Source of the DNA: Bacteroidota bacterium
Lineage (GTDB): Bacteria > Pseudomonadota > Alphaproteobacteria > Puniceispirillales > Puniceispirillaceae
Assembly: GCA_009936825.1 (NCBI GenBank)
Contig: JAACDV010000177.1
Coordinates: 1 to 16,943, forward strand
Reading direction: 5' to 3'
DNA length: 16,943 nucleotides
In this document: positions 1-7,650 of the stretch, piece after piece
How positions within the stretch are numbered: position 1 is the first letter of the stretch
How the letters are laid out: each line of letters begins with the position of its first letter
Notes under the pieces: generated by a model
Told to the model about the DNA's origin: nothing
The model's database searches: none
What the model saw: the letters and a program-made list of their open reading frames with translations, nothing else
Program-made: the position numbers and the translations under genes

Positions 1-834
1 AACGGTGATGTTGATCTGATTGACAGGGTTGATCCAAAAACAGTCAATCTGCTGGGTCGCTCACCAAACCTCGATATTCTTGAGGTCACCGGTACGCTGC
101 ATTACACCTTCCCGATGCGTTTGGACACAGCGCCATTCGATAATTATGATCTACGGATGGCACTCAAGCTTTCGATCAAGCGTCAGGAGCTGGTTGACAA
201 AATCCTGCTGGGACATGGTGCAGTTGGTAACGACCATCCGATTTCGACGGCAAATCGGTATCATGCAGCAGATTTGGCACAGCGCGATTTTGATCCTGAT
301 AAGGCAGCTTTCCATTATAAGAAATCAGGCCATTCAGGAGCGGTTCCCTTGTCTGCAGCTGATGCAGCTTTCGCCGGTGCCGTTGATGCGGCCCAGCTGA
401 TGGCAAACTCTGCTGCCGAGGCTGGCATCAACATCGAAGTTATCCGTGAGCCTAATGACGGCTACTGGTCAAACGTCTGGAACAAAAAAGGCTGGAGTGC
501 CTGTTATTGGGGCGGACGTCCAACCGAAGACTGGATGTTCTCAGCAGCCTATACCGATGACACCGAGTGGAACGACACCGCATGGAAAACGACTGAAGGC
601 GCGGTCAAGTTCAACAAGCTTGTTAAAGAAGCCCGTGGTGAGCTGGACGATAATAAGCGCAGAGATATCTACGCTGAATGTCAGACACTCATTCATGACG
701 ATGGCGGAACAATCTGTCCGATGTTTGCCAACTACATCATGGCGCATGGCAAAAGCCTGACACATGATGACAACGTTGCTGCGAACTGGGATACGGATGG
801 AGCAAAAGCAGCAGAGCGCTGGTGGTTCGCTTAA
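1..834 (+). CDS. Peptide-type ABC transporter substrate-binding protein (family 5), 3' part
   Basis: Periplasmic solute-binding component of a Dpp/Opp-type importer; only the last 277 residues are in the window and the frame is open to its left edge. The visible part matches the second half of an SBP_bac_5 protein. It has the segment around a 'DLRMALKLSIKRQELV' stretch, where these proteins say that the first residues of the ligand lobe are 'reduced' to helical repeats of the form xxRxAxxxAIDRxxL, followed by a GHG/G-rich turn. It ends in a short Trp-rich tail (RWWFA). It ends with TAA 17 bases before a strong hairpin and is followed on the same strand by two permeases and a fused ATPase, the standard order for such an operon. 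The ligand cannot be told; peptides, opines or other amino compounds are all handled by this family. Family assignment is firm, substrate unknown. Confidence 0.93.
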   Translation, partial: NGDVDLIDRVDPKTVNLLGRSPNLDILEVTGTLHYTFPMRLDTAPFDNYDLRMALKLSIKRQELVDKILLGHGAVGNDHPISTANRYHAADLAQRDFDPDKAAFHYKKSGHSGAVPLSAADAAFAGAVDAAQLMANSAAEAGINIEVIREPNDGYWSNVWNKKGWSACYWGGRPTEDWMFSAAYTDDTEWNDTAWKTTEGAVKFNKLVKEARGELDDNKRRDIYAECQTLIHDDGGTICPMFANYIMAHGKSLTHDDNVAANWDTDGAKAAERWWFA

Positions 835-850
835 GTCCCGACCTAATATT

Positions 851-887
851 ACTCAGGCAGCATCCGCTGCCTGAGTATTTTTATTTG
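851..887 (+). terminator. Rho-independent terminator-like hairpin between SBP and permease genes
   Basis: A perfect 10-bp inverted repeat (ACTCAGGCAG at 851-860 and CTGCCTGAGT at 867-876) closes a 6-base loop and is followed directly by ATTTTTATTT. This is a textbook intrinsic terminator 17 bases after the SBP stop codon. The permease and ATPase genes follow on the same strand with no obvious strong promoter between. It may therefore act as a partial terminator or attenuator that makes far more binding protein than membrane components, as is known for many ABC importers. The sequence alone cannot exclude that it ends the SBP transcript completely. Confidence 0.85.
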
Positions 888-966
888 ACAATGTCACGGT
901 TATTTGCTTCGTCATTCGCCTAAAAAATCATCCAAGATAAACGGCCAAAAGAAACGGAAGGTCTCA

Positions 967-1947
967 GTGCATCCAGTCTTAGTAACTGTTGTCCAGAGGT
1001 TGGGTTTGGGTCTTGCAACGCTCTTTGCAGTCTCAATAATTATTTTCACCTCTATCGCAATGTTGCCCGGCGATTTTGGGCAATCGGTGCTTGGTCAATC
1101 TGCGACAGAAGAAACGGTTGCCGCTTTCCGGCGCGAACTGGGGTTGGATAAACCTGCCTATATCCGCTATTTCGACTGGTTGGGTGCCGTTGCGCAGGGT
1201 GATCTGGGAACATCTTTTTCCGGACGAAATTCATCGGGCGCTGATCGGTCACGCGCGGTTGCCGAACTGATTGCGCCGCGCCTGTGGAATACGCTTTTTC
1301 TTGCCGGTATCACCGCGCTGATTTCAGTGCCACTGGCTCTGATGCTAGGTATTACAAGCGCGCTTTATCGAAATTCAATTTATGATCGCGTCGTCAATGC
1401 CACTACGTTGACAACCATTTCCTTTCCGGAATTTTTTGTCGCTTATATCCTTATTCTTCTGCTGTCGTCTTTGTGGCCGGTTTTGCCATCGCTTGCCAAT
1501 GTTGATGTAACGACCCCGTTGGGGGACCGGCTTTTGCGGATTGCTCTGCCTGCACTGACGCTGACATTGGTTATTATCGCGCATATGATGCGAATGACGC
1601 GCGCGGCAATCATCAATCTGCTGGCCAGCCCCTATATCCAAATGGCGCGCCTGTCAGGGGCGTCGCGCAGCGAAGTGATTTTGAAGCATGCGCTTCCCAA
1701 TGCGTGGGCTCCCATCGCGACAGTGATTGCCTTTAACCTTGCCTATTTGGTTGTTGGCGTTGTCGTGGTTGAGGTGGTGTTTGTTTACCCCGGTGTTGGC
1801 CAGCTTATGGTTGATGCGGTGACCAGCCGAGATATTCCGGTGGTCCAGGGCTGCGCGCTGATATTTGCTGTCACTTATATTTTGCTGAACCTGATTGCTG
1901 ACATCATAGGCATTGTTACCAATCCAAGATTGTTGCATCCCAAATGA
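967..1947 (+). CDS. DppB-type ABC transporter permease
   Basis: Inner-membrane permease of the left peptide-type importer, pairing with the DppC-type protein that follows. The product (326 residues from the GTG used here) has an N-terminal membrane segment. A periplasmic part then carries the family landmark RRELGLDKP, and five further hydrophobic segments follow. The cytoplasmic coupling loop lies near the C-terminal third (RLSGASRSEVILKHALPNAW). It ends in the usual NPRLLHP tail. The GTG at 967 is preferred because GGAAGG sits 5 bases upstream (956-961) and the first transmembrane segment then begins close to the N-terminus, as in the family. A TTG at 904 would add 21 mostly basic residues and has no good ribosome site. 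The stop overlaps the next start as ATGA. Confidence 0.92.
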   Translation: MHPVLVTVVQRLGLGLATLFAVSIIIFTSIAMLPGDFGQSVLGQSATEETVAAFRRELGLDKPAYIRYFDWLGAVAQGDLGTSFSGRNSSGADRSRAVAELIAPRLWNTLFLAGITALISVPLALMLGITSALYRNSIYDRVVNATTLTTISFPEFFVAYILILLLSSLWPVLPSLANVDVTTPLGDRLLRIALPALTLTLVIIAHMMRMTRAAIINLLASPYIQMARLSGASRSEVILKHALPNAWAPIATVIAFNLAYLVVGVVVVEVVFVYPGVGQLMVDAVTSRDIPVVQGCALIFAVTYILLNLIADIIGIVTNPRLLHPK

Positions 1948-2864
1948 CAAATGAACCTCAATCATATTCTGCTGCGGGCGAAAGCGGTGCCGTATTTGAG
2001 CGGCGTACACGATGGCAAAATATCCGTCTGGCGCTTAGGAAATCGCCTTATACTGCGCGCTTTGGCTTTGCGGTAATTGTTGTTTATATCTTTGTCGCGT
2101 TATTTGCGCCCTGGCTGGCACCTTACGGCGAGGCACAGGTTTTTCCGGAGCCTTATGCGCCGGGGGATACGACCCATTTTTTCGGTACCGATAAGATCGG
2201 GCGTGACATCTTTACACGGATGATTTACGGCGCGCGGAATACCGTTGGTATCGCTGTTGCAACGACGTTTCTATCCTTCCTGATTGGCGGCAGTCTTGGT
2301 CTGGCTGCGGCCATTGACCGGCGCTGGATCGATCAGGCTCTTAGCCGCACGGTTGACGTTTTGATGGCCATTCCCAGTCTGATTTTCGCATTGGTTCTGC
2401 TGTCCATTTTCGGCTCCAACGTGTTGAACCTGATCATCATTATTGCCGTGCTGGATGCTACCCGGGTGTTTCGCCTGACCCGCTCGGTTGCGGTAAATGT
2501 CGTGGTGATGGATTATGTTGAGGCTGCCAAACTTCGCGGTGAGGGGCTTGGCTGGGTTATGCGGCGCGAGATTCTGCCGAACATCATGCCGCCGCTGATT
2601 GCTGAATTCGGCCTGCGATTCTGCTTTGTGTTCCTGACCATCGCGGCGCTGTCTTTCCTTGGTGTTGGAATTCAGCCACCAACCGCAGATTGGGGATCCA
2701 TGGTGCGCGACAATGCCAATCTGATTCAATTCGCACAATATGACATTAAAGCAGGCTTGACTCCGTTATTACCCGCAGGCGCGATTGCCCTCTTAACGGT
2801 GGCAGTGAATTTCGTGGTCGACTGGTTCTTGCACAAAACAAGTGGGCTTCGTGATGAGCAATAA
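1944..2864 (+). CDS. DppC-type ABC transporter permease
   Basis: Second inner-membrane permease of the left importer, 306 residues. It has a cytoplasmic N-terminal tail of about 45 residues, a first membrane segment ending in APWLAPYG, and the strongly conserved FFGTDKIGRDIFTRMIYGAR block near residues 73-93, diagnostic of DppC/OppC proteins. Four or more further hydrophobic segments follow. The coupling-loop motif EAAKLRGEGLGWVMRREILP is near residues 193-212, and the late block GIQPPTADWG follows. The ATG overlaps the stop of the upstream permease by 4 bases, and the ATPase gene starts before this gene ends, so the three genes are translationally coupled. Nothing is missing, in contrast to the right-arm DppC. 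Confidence 0.95.
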   Translation: MTNEPQSYSAAGESGAVFERRTRWQNIRLALRKSPYTARFGFAVIVVYIFVALFAPWLAPYGEAQVFPEPYAPGDTTHFFGTDKIGRDIFTRMIYGARNTVGIAVATTFLSFLIGGSLGLAAAIDRRWIDQALSRTVDVLMAIPSLIFALVLLSIFGSNVLNLIIIIAVLDATRVFRLTRSVAVNVVVMDYVEAAKLRGEGLGWVMRREILPNIMPPLIAEFGLRFCFVFLTIAALSFLGVGIQPPTADWGSMVRDNANLIQFAQYDIKAGLTPLLPAGAIALLTVAVNFVVDWFLHKTSGLRDEQ

Positions 2865-4479
2865 ATCGCAAAAAGGTGATGTCCTGCTGGATATCAAAGG
2901 CCTCGAAATTGAGGGGTTTTCTGACGAGAAATGGCATGAGATCGTCAAGGGGGTTGATCTAACCCTGCGCCGCGGCGAGGTTATGGGACTAATCGGCGAA
3001 TCTGGAGCAGGCAAATCCACCCTTGGGTTGGCTGCGATGGGATATACCCAGCCCGGGTGCCGCATTACCGGTGGCTCTATCATGTTTGAAGGAGTTGATC
3101 TGGCGCAAAGGTCGGATGTGGCGAAGCGCAGCTATTGGGGTAACCGGATGACCTATGTTGCGCAGTCGGCGGCGGCCTCATTCAATCCGGCACACCGTCT
3201 TATTGAGCAAACGACAGGCTCGACGATTCGCTTTGGCATCAAGGACCGTAGTGAGGCGATCGAAGACGCTCATGTGCTTTATGGGGCTTTGAATTTGCCC
3301 GATCCGGAACATATTGGTGATCGTTATCCGCATCAGGTGTCGGGCGGCCAGTTGCAACGTGTGATGACTGCAATGGCTATGTCACCGCGCCCCGATCTGA
3401 TTATTTTTGATGAGCCGACCACGGCGCTGGACGTCACCACGCAGGTTGAAGTTCTGTCATCGATGCGTGCCATTGTCGAAGAATTCAACACCGCGGCGAT
3501 CTATATCACACATGATCTGGCAGTGGTCGCTCAGATGGCCGATGTGATCAAAGTGCTGCGCTATGGCGAAGAGGTTGAGGAGGCACCGACGCGCACGATG
3601 CTAACCTCGCCCAAGCAGGCCTACACAAAGTCGTTGTGGTCGGTGCGCTCGCTGCAAAAAAAGGAGCAAAAGCCGGCTGAAAACTTCCTGTGTCTAAAGG
3701 GTGTGGATGCGGCTTACGGCAAGTCTAAGGTTCTGTTTAACGTTGATATCGACGTGCCGAAAGGGTCCACTGTGGCGGTGGTTGGCGAATCTGGTTCGGG
3801 TAAATCTACGACCGCGCGGGTCATCACAGGCCTGCTGCCGCAGTCGGAGGGATCAGTGATTTTTGACGGTAACGCGTTACCAAAAAAATTGGCCGACCGG
3901 GATAAAGAACAAAAGCGCCGTATCCAGATGATCTATCAGATGGCTGATACGGCAATGAACCCGCGTCAGACGGTGCGTGAAATCATTGGCCGCCCACTGG
4001 AATTTTATCTTGGGATGCGCGGCAGTGAAAACGCCGACCGTGTGCTGGAACTTCTGGAGATGATTGAGCTTGGCAGTGAGTTTTTGGAACGCCTTCCGGC
4101 AGAACTGTCGGGGGGACAGAAACAGCGTATCTGCATTGCCCGCGCGCTGGCTGCCAATCCGGATTTGATCATTTGCGATGAAGTTACCTCAGCCCTTGAT
4201 CAAATTGTGCAGGAAGGAATTCTAAAGCTTTTACTGCGCCTTCAAGATGAGCTGGGATTGACCTATCTGTGCATCACGCATGACATTTCAACGGTGAAGG
4301 CAATCGCCGATCAAGTTGTGGTGATGAATGAGGGCAAGGTTGTCGAGCAAGGAAGCAAGGCTGCGGTCTTTGCCCCACCATTCCCTGATTATACAGAATT
4401 GCTGCTCTCGTCAGTGCCGGAAATGGATCCGGATTGGCTGACAAATCTGACGGCAAAACGCCACGCTGAAAGCAAGTAA
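2854..4479 (+). CDS. Fused DppD-DppF type ABC transporter ATP-binding protein
   Basis: Energises the left importer; one 541-residue chain carries both nucleotide-binding domains, as in GsiA or YejF. Domain 1 has Walker A GESGAGKST (48-56), signature SGGQ (163-166) and Walker B ending IIFDEP (E187), with the His switch at about 220. Domain 2 has Walker A GESGSGKST (311-319), signature LSGGQ (418-422), Walker B IICDE (E443) and an ITHD His near 475. Both domains look catalytically intact. The second Q-loop reads YQMADTAMNP instead of the commoner FQDPxxSLNP, and V follows the Walker B Glu. The ATG at 2854 is preferred over an in-frame GTG 12 bases earlier. It overlaps the end of the permease gene by 11 bases. 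This is the last gene of the left arm and converges on the CocE-type gene 36 bases away. Confidence 0.95.
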   Translation: MSNKSQKGDVLLDIKGLEIEGFSDEKWHEIVKGVDLTLRRGEVMGLIGESGAGKSTLGLAAMGYTQPGCRITGGSIMFEGVDLAQRSDVAKRSYWGNRMTYVAQSAAASFNPAHRLIEQTTGSTIRFGIKDRSEAIEDAHVLYGALNLPDPEHIGDRYPHQVSGGQLQRVMTAMAMSPRPDLIIFDEPTTALDVTTQVEVLSSMRAIVEEFNTAAIYITHDLAVVAQMADVIKVLRYGEEVEEAPTRTMLTSPKQAYTKSLWSVRSLQKKEQKPAENFLCLKGVDAAYGKSKVLFNVDIDVPKGSTVAVVGESGSGKSTTARVITGLLPQSEGSVIFDGNALPKKLADRDKEQKRRIQMIYQMADTAMNPRQTVREIIGRPLEFYLGMRGSENADRVLELLEMIELGSEFLERLPAELSGGQKQRICIARALAANPDLIICDEVTSALDQIVQEGILKLLLRLQDELGLTYLCITHDISTVKAIADQVVVMNEGKVVEQGSKAAVFAPPFPDYTELLLSSVPEMDPDWLTNLTAKRHAESK

Positions 4480-4515
4480 TCCCGCGCCAGCGCACCTTTT
4501 TGAAACACCCCACCA

Positions 4516-6522
4516 TTAACGACAGTCGCGCGCGATACTGTCGGTGAAATCACGTTCATAGATCAAAGTGTCGCCTTCATAAGCCTCAAGGCGGGCGGTC
4601 AGGTGAAACCGTTCGGCGTCCGACGTCATCGAAGCATAGGTTTCGGTGCGTACCGACCAGCCGTCACGGCTGTTCTGCGTGCTCCAGTGCGTTTGTGCGC
4701 GCGCACTCAACGGATCGTCCGGATGGATGCTCCACCATTCACGCGCAACCGACCCATTGACCAGCCCATGATCGCTGTCCTTCACGCAGCCAAAATCATC
4801 TATAATCTCCAGCGTTACTATACCGGAATTCAAATCGGTGCTGATTTTGCGGCTGTTGGCAGCTGGTCTGATTTGTTCAATTTGCCAAGGTAATTCTGCC
4901 TCGGGTTCTGGAAAATTTCGCTCGTCCGTATCACCGCTGGGCCGGATTGGTAGGGTCAGCACTCCGGCATTTAACATCAGTGATACAGCATTTGGCGATG
5001 GCCATAAAAGCGGCCAATAGGTGGATGAAACGGCAACGCGTATCTGGTGTCCCTCGGGAACGCGGTAGGCGCATTGATCCAGCACCACGCCAACGTCGAT
5101 GATCTCATCCAGATTAAGGGGGGCTGTAGCCGCATGGCCTTTACGGTGAGCCAAGTTCAAAACGCCATAGGTGATGCGGGTGGAGGCACCATCAGGATGA
5201 ACATGGTTTAACCGCACGGCAATTTGCGCCGCCGGATGATCCGCTTGCAAGCGCAATGTCAGTCGCGGGGCGCCGACAATATCGGTGTCGTGATCAAGCG
5301 TATCGCTAGTAAAGGCGGCAGACATGGCGTCATCAGCGCGTTGGTCGCCGGGCATTTCCGGGCCAAGCCATATGGCGCAATATTCGCCCGACCCCATACC
5401 GCAATCCTGCGGCGATTTTACCATGACTTTAAGATCGTCCGGCGCCGATATGCCCGGTTTGCCAAGGCGATGGTTGGCTTGCAGAGTCCACGCCTGATTT
5501 GTGAGGCCATTGGGCCAGTCATTTTCGCTAATCCAACGTCCGGCGCGTTCCTGATACCATGTTTGGGGGCGCACCCCATCCATCAGATAGGCGCTGTAAT
5601 CTGGGTCATTCATGACCCCGCGATCAATGTCCTTTAACCATTGGTCCCACCATCTAAGAGCCTCTTGCAAAAAGCCGATCCGAGGTTCGGGAACGGCGAA
5701 ATGAGGGTATTTATGAACCCAAGGCCCGACAATACCTTTAACCGGCGCGCTGATATTTTCAACAAGGTGTGAGACAGCGTTTTTATAGGCGTCACCCCAA
5801 CCGCCAACCGCCAGCACCGCTGCTTTGATGGCGCTGAAATCCTCACAGATTGATCCATGCTGCCAATAGGCGTCGCGGTTTTGATGACGCAGCCACAATG
5901 CCGGCAAAAACGGCTCGTTCTGCAGCCTATCCAGCCACATTTGACGCCAGTCATCACCAACCAGCGCAGGATCTGGCGCGCGTGATGAATAGGACCACAT
6001 CGTCGATCCCCAGCCCATATTTTCATTCAGCAGGCAGCCGCCCTTATAGTGAATATCATCGGCATAGCGATCAACGGTGGAACATAGCGTAATGACCGCC
6101 TTTAACGGTTCGGGCTGCATGGCTGCCACCTGCAAGCTGTTAAAACCGCCCCAACTGATCCCCATCATCCCAACGGCGCCGGTGCACCATGGTTGCGCGG
6201 CAAGCCAATTGATCGTGGCAACAGCGTCATCCAGTTCCTGCTGGCTATATTCGTCCTCCATCAGTCCTTGGCTGTCGCCATTGCCGCGCATATCAACTCT
6301 GATACAGGCATAGCCACGCTTGGCAAAATAAGGGTGGGTCAGGCAATCGCGCGCAGTTGTGCCATCGCGCTTGCGGTAGGGCAGAAACTCCAGAATGACA
6401 GGAACCGGGTTTGTTTTGGCGTCATCCGGCATCCAAGCTCGCGCCGAGAGCCGGCACCCGTCGGGCATCACAATCGCCATGTCGGGGTTTTCAGTAATGG
6501 TCTTCAGATTTGCAATGCTCAT
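4516..6522 (-). CDS. CocE/NonD-family alpha/beta hydrolase (peptidase S15-like)
   Basis: Probable esterase, amidase or acylase of the family that includes cocaine esterase, glutaryl-7-ACA acylase and X-Pro dipeptidyl peptidase; 668 residues, normal for the family. Residues 15-280 form the catalytic domain. Y49 in FLPYRKRD is the likely oxyanion-hole Tyr, S123 in GISWGG the nucleophile, D244 in GWGD the acid and H270 in GPWVH the base. The C-terminal half (about 380-660) fits the beta-sandwich (PepX_C-type) domain. No signal peptide is visible, so it should be cytosolic. The start is supported by AAGGGC 7 bases upstream (6530-6535), lying in the 13-base gap after the esterase gene, so the two form one operon. 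Family members differ widely in substrate; ester versus amide use cannot be decided here. Confidence 0.92.
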   Translation of the reverse strand: MSIANLKTITENPDMAIVMPDGCRLSARAWMPDDAKTNPVPVILEFLPYRKRDGTTARDCLTHPYFAKRGYACIRVDMRGNGDSQGLMEDEYSQQELDDAVATINWLAAQPWCTGAVGMMGISWGGFNSLQVAAMQPEPLKAVITLCSTVDRYADDIHYKGGCLLNENMGWGSTMWSYSSRAPDPALVGDDWRQMWLDRLQNEPFLPALWLRHQNRDAYWQHGSICEDFSAIKAAVLAVGGWGDAYKNAVSHLVENISAPVKGIVGPWVHKYPHFAVPEPRIGFLQEALRWWDQWLKDIDRGVMNDPDYSAYLMDGVRPQTWYQERAGRWISENDWPNGLTNQAWTLQANHRLGKPGISAPDDLKVMVKSPQDCGMGSGEYCAIWLGPEMPGDQRADDAMSAAFTSDTLDHDTDIVGAPRLTLRLQADHPAAQIAVRLNHVHPDGASTRITYGVLNLAHRKGHAATAPLNLDEIIDVGVVLDQCAYRVPEGHQIRVAVSSTYWPLLWPSPNAVSLMLNAGVLTLPIRPSGDTDERNFPEPEAELPWQIEQIRPAANSRKISTDLNSGIVTLEIIDDFGCVKDSDHGLVNGSVAREWWSIHPDDPLSARAQTHWSTQNSRDGWSVRTETYASMTSDAERFHLTARLEAYEGDTLIYERDFTDSIARDCR

Positions 6523-6536
6523 TTCAGATGCCCTTA

Positions 6537-7472
6537 TTAGCTATATGGCCATTCACCTTTGCCAAGCGCATTAAGTGCGGCGGTAATCCGATCAAAACTA
6601 TCCTTTGCCCGGCGAACGCTGCTTCGCGCGCGAAGATAACCATGCACCAAACCTGCCTCGTTGAACCATACAGCATTTCCGCGGCTGGCAATAATCGCAT
6701 CGCGGTAATCGCGTCCGTCATCGCTGAGCGGGTCGCATTCGGCGGTGACAATAACGGTTGGTGGAAGGCCGGAAAAATCATCATCGGCCAGAGGATAAAG
6801 GTGCGCATCAGACTCCCCGTCCTGTACATGTGCCTCATCCAAACGAACTTTTGAATAAAATAGCATATCGCTGCGCGTCAGCATCGGCGCATTGGCATGG
6901 GTAATATAGCTTCCGGTGTTAATATCGCCGCCCAGCGTTGGATAGATCAGAACCTGCCCGGCGATGCGTGTGGTTTCGCCGCGCAAAGCATGGGCGGCAG
7001 CGGCGCCAAGATTACCCCCGGCACTATCACCGCACAGCAGAACCGGTCCATCGGTCTGATCTAGCAGGTGCCGCACCGCGGTCATAGCATCGTCAAACAT
7101 GGCCGGGTGCTTGTGTTCGGGGGCCAGGCGGTAATCGACAGAGCAAACATCAAACCCTGTCGTGCTACAAATTTCGGCGCAAATATCATCATGGCTTTCC
7201 AGCCCGCCAACAACGTATCCGCCGCCATGAAAATAAATCACCAAAGTATCGCTTTTACTGGTGGAATAGTGGCGATATGGAACGGTGTCGGCCACGCTAT
7301 CAAACGCTGTCACATTGTCAGGATACCCGCGGGAAAAGGCACGACATAGCGCATCATAATGGCGGCGTTGATCGGCAATCGACATCGCGGCGGTATCATC
7401 AGGATAATGGCTTTGTGTTTGCGCGATGAAACTCCATGTCTCCGCGTCAATGATTTTTGTGTAATCAGTCAA
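6537..7472 (-). CDS. HSL-type alpha/beta hydrolase (acetyl-esterase-like)
   Basis: Cytosolic carboxylesterase-like enzyme of the hormone-sensitive-lipase group, 311 residues. The oxyanion-hole motif HGGG is at 82-85 followed by YVVGG. The nucleophile S150 sits in GDSAGG, D247 lies in the late DPL motif and H277 in VHGY, giving a complete triad. The start appears to be TTG. No in-frame ATG lies upstream, GGAAA sits about 10 bases before it, and the residues it gives (MTDYTKIIDAETW) read as a plausible helical lid. The next in-frame ATG would remove 29 residues. It is first in a two-gene unit with the CocE-type hydrolase and faces the lipoprotein gene across a 178-base divergent gap. Small acyl or aryl esters are typical substrates; the true one is unknown. 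Confidence 0.92.
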   Translation of the reverse strand: MTDYTKIIDAETWSFIAQTQSHYPDDTAAMSIADQRRHYDALCRAFSRGYPDNVTAFDSVADTVPYRHYSTSKSDTLVIYFHGGGYVVGGLESHDDICAEICSTTGFDVCSVDYRLAPEHKHPAMFDDAMTAVRHLLDQTDGPVLLCGDSAGGNLGAAAAHALRGETTRIAGQVLIYPTLGGDINTGSYITHANAPMLTRSDMLFYSKVRLDEAHVQDGESDAHLYPLADDDFSGLPPTVIVTAECDPLSDDGRDYRDAIIASRGNAVWFNEAGLVHGYLRARSSVRRAKDSFDRITAALNALGKGEWPYS

Positions 7473-7650
7473 AGCTGCCCATTTCCAAAAATACTATTTT
7501 TATGTCCGGTGTTTGGGTGTAATTCTGAACATCTTTATATGCCTAGTGCAAACATTCTCATTCCTTTTTATGTGATTTTCCTGTTTTGTAGGGGAGGGGT
7601 GCCTTAGATGGTGTTCCTAACGCTGACAGCTATTTTGACAGGATTTCGGA
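7473..7650. promoter_or_regulatory. Divergent intergenic region, likely holding promoters for both sides
   Basis: This 178-base AT-rich gap separates the minus-strand esterase gene and the plus-strand lipoprotein gene, so start signals for both must lie here or inside neighbours. On the + strand TTGGGT (7513-7518) and TATATG (7536-7541) are spaced 17 bases apart, a weak sigma-70-like pair. On the minus strand a TATAAA-like box overlaps the same place. AGGA at 7640-7643 is the ribosome site of the lipoprotein gene. No clear operator palindrome or riboswitch fold was seen. The promoter calls are tentative. Confidence 0.35.

Noticed and set aside
891..923. ATG-started 10-codon frame before the left DppB gene, a possible leader peptide
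   Set aside because: It has no ribosome site of note and no regulatory codon run; it overlaps the alternative TTG start and looks like chance.
904..966. Longer DppB start at TTG 904
   Set aside because: No ribosome site; adds a basic tail not usual in the family, while GTG 967 has GGAAGG at good spacing.
4484..4501. GCG-CGC mini-hairpin followed by TTTTT after the left ATPase gene
   Set aside because: The stem is only 3 bp with a 4-base loop, too weak to call a terminator.
7635..7640. TTGACA as a -35 box for the lipoprotein gene
   Set aside because: It is 11 bases from the start codon, so no -10 box can fit before the gene; it partly overlaps the ribosome site.
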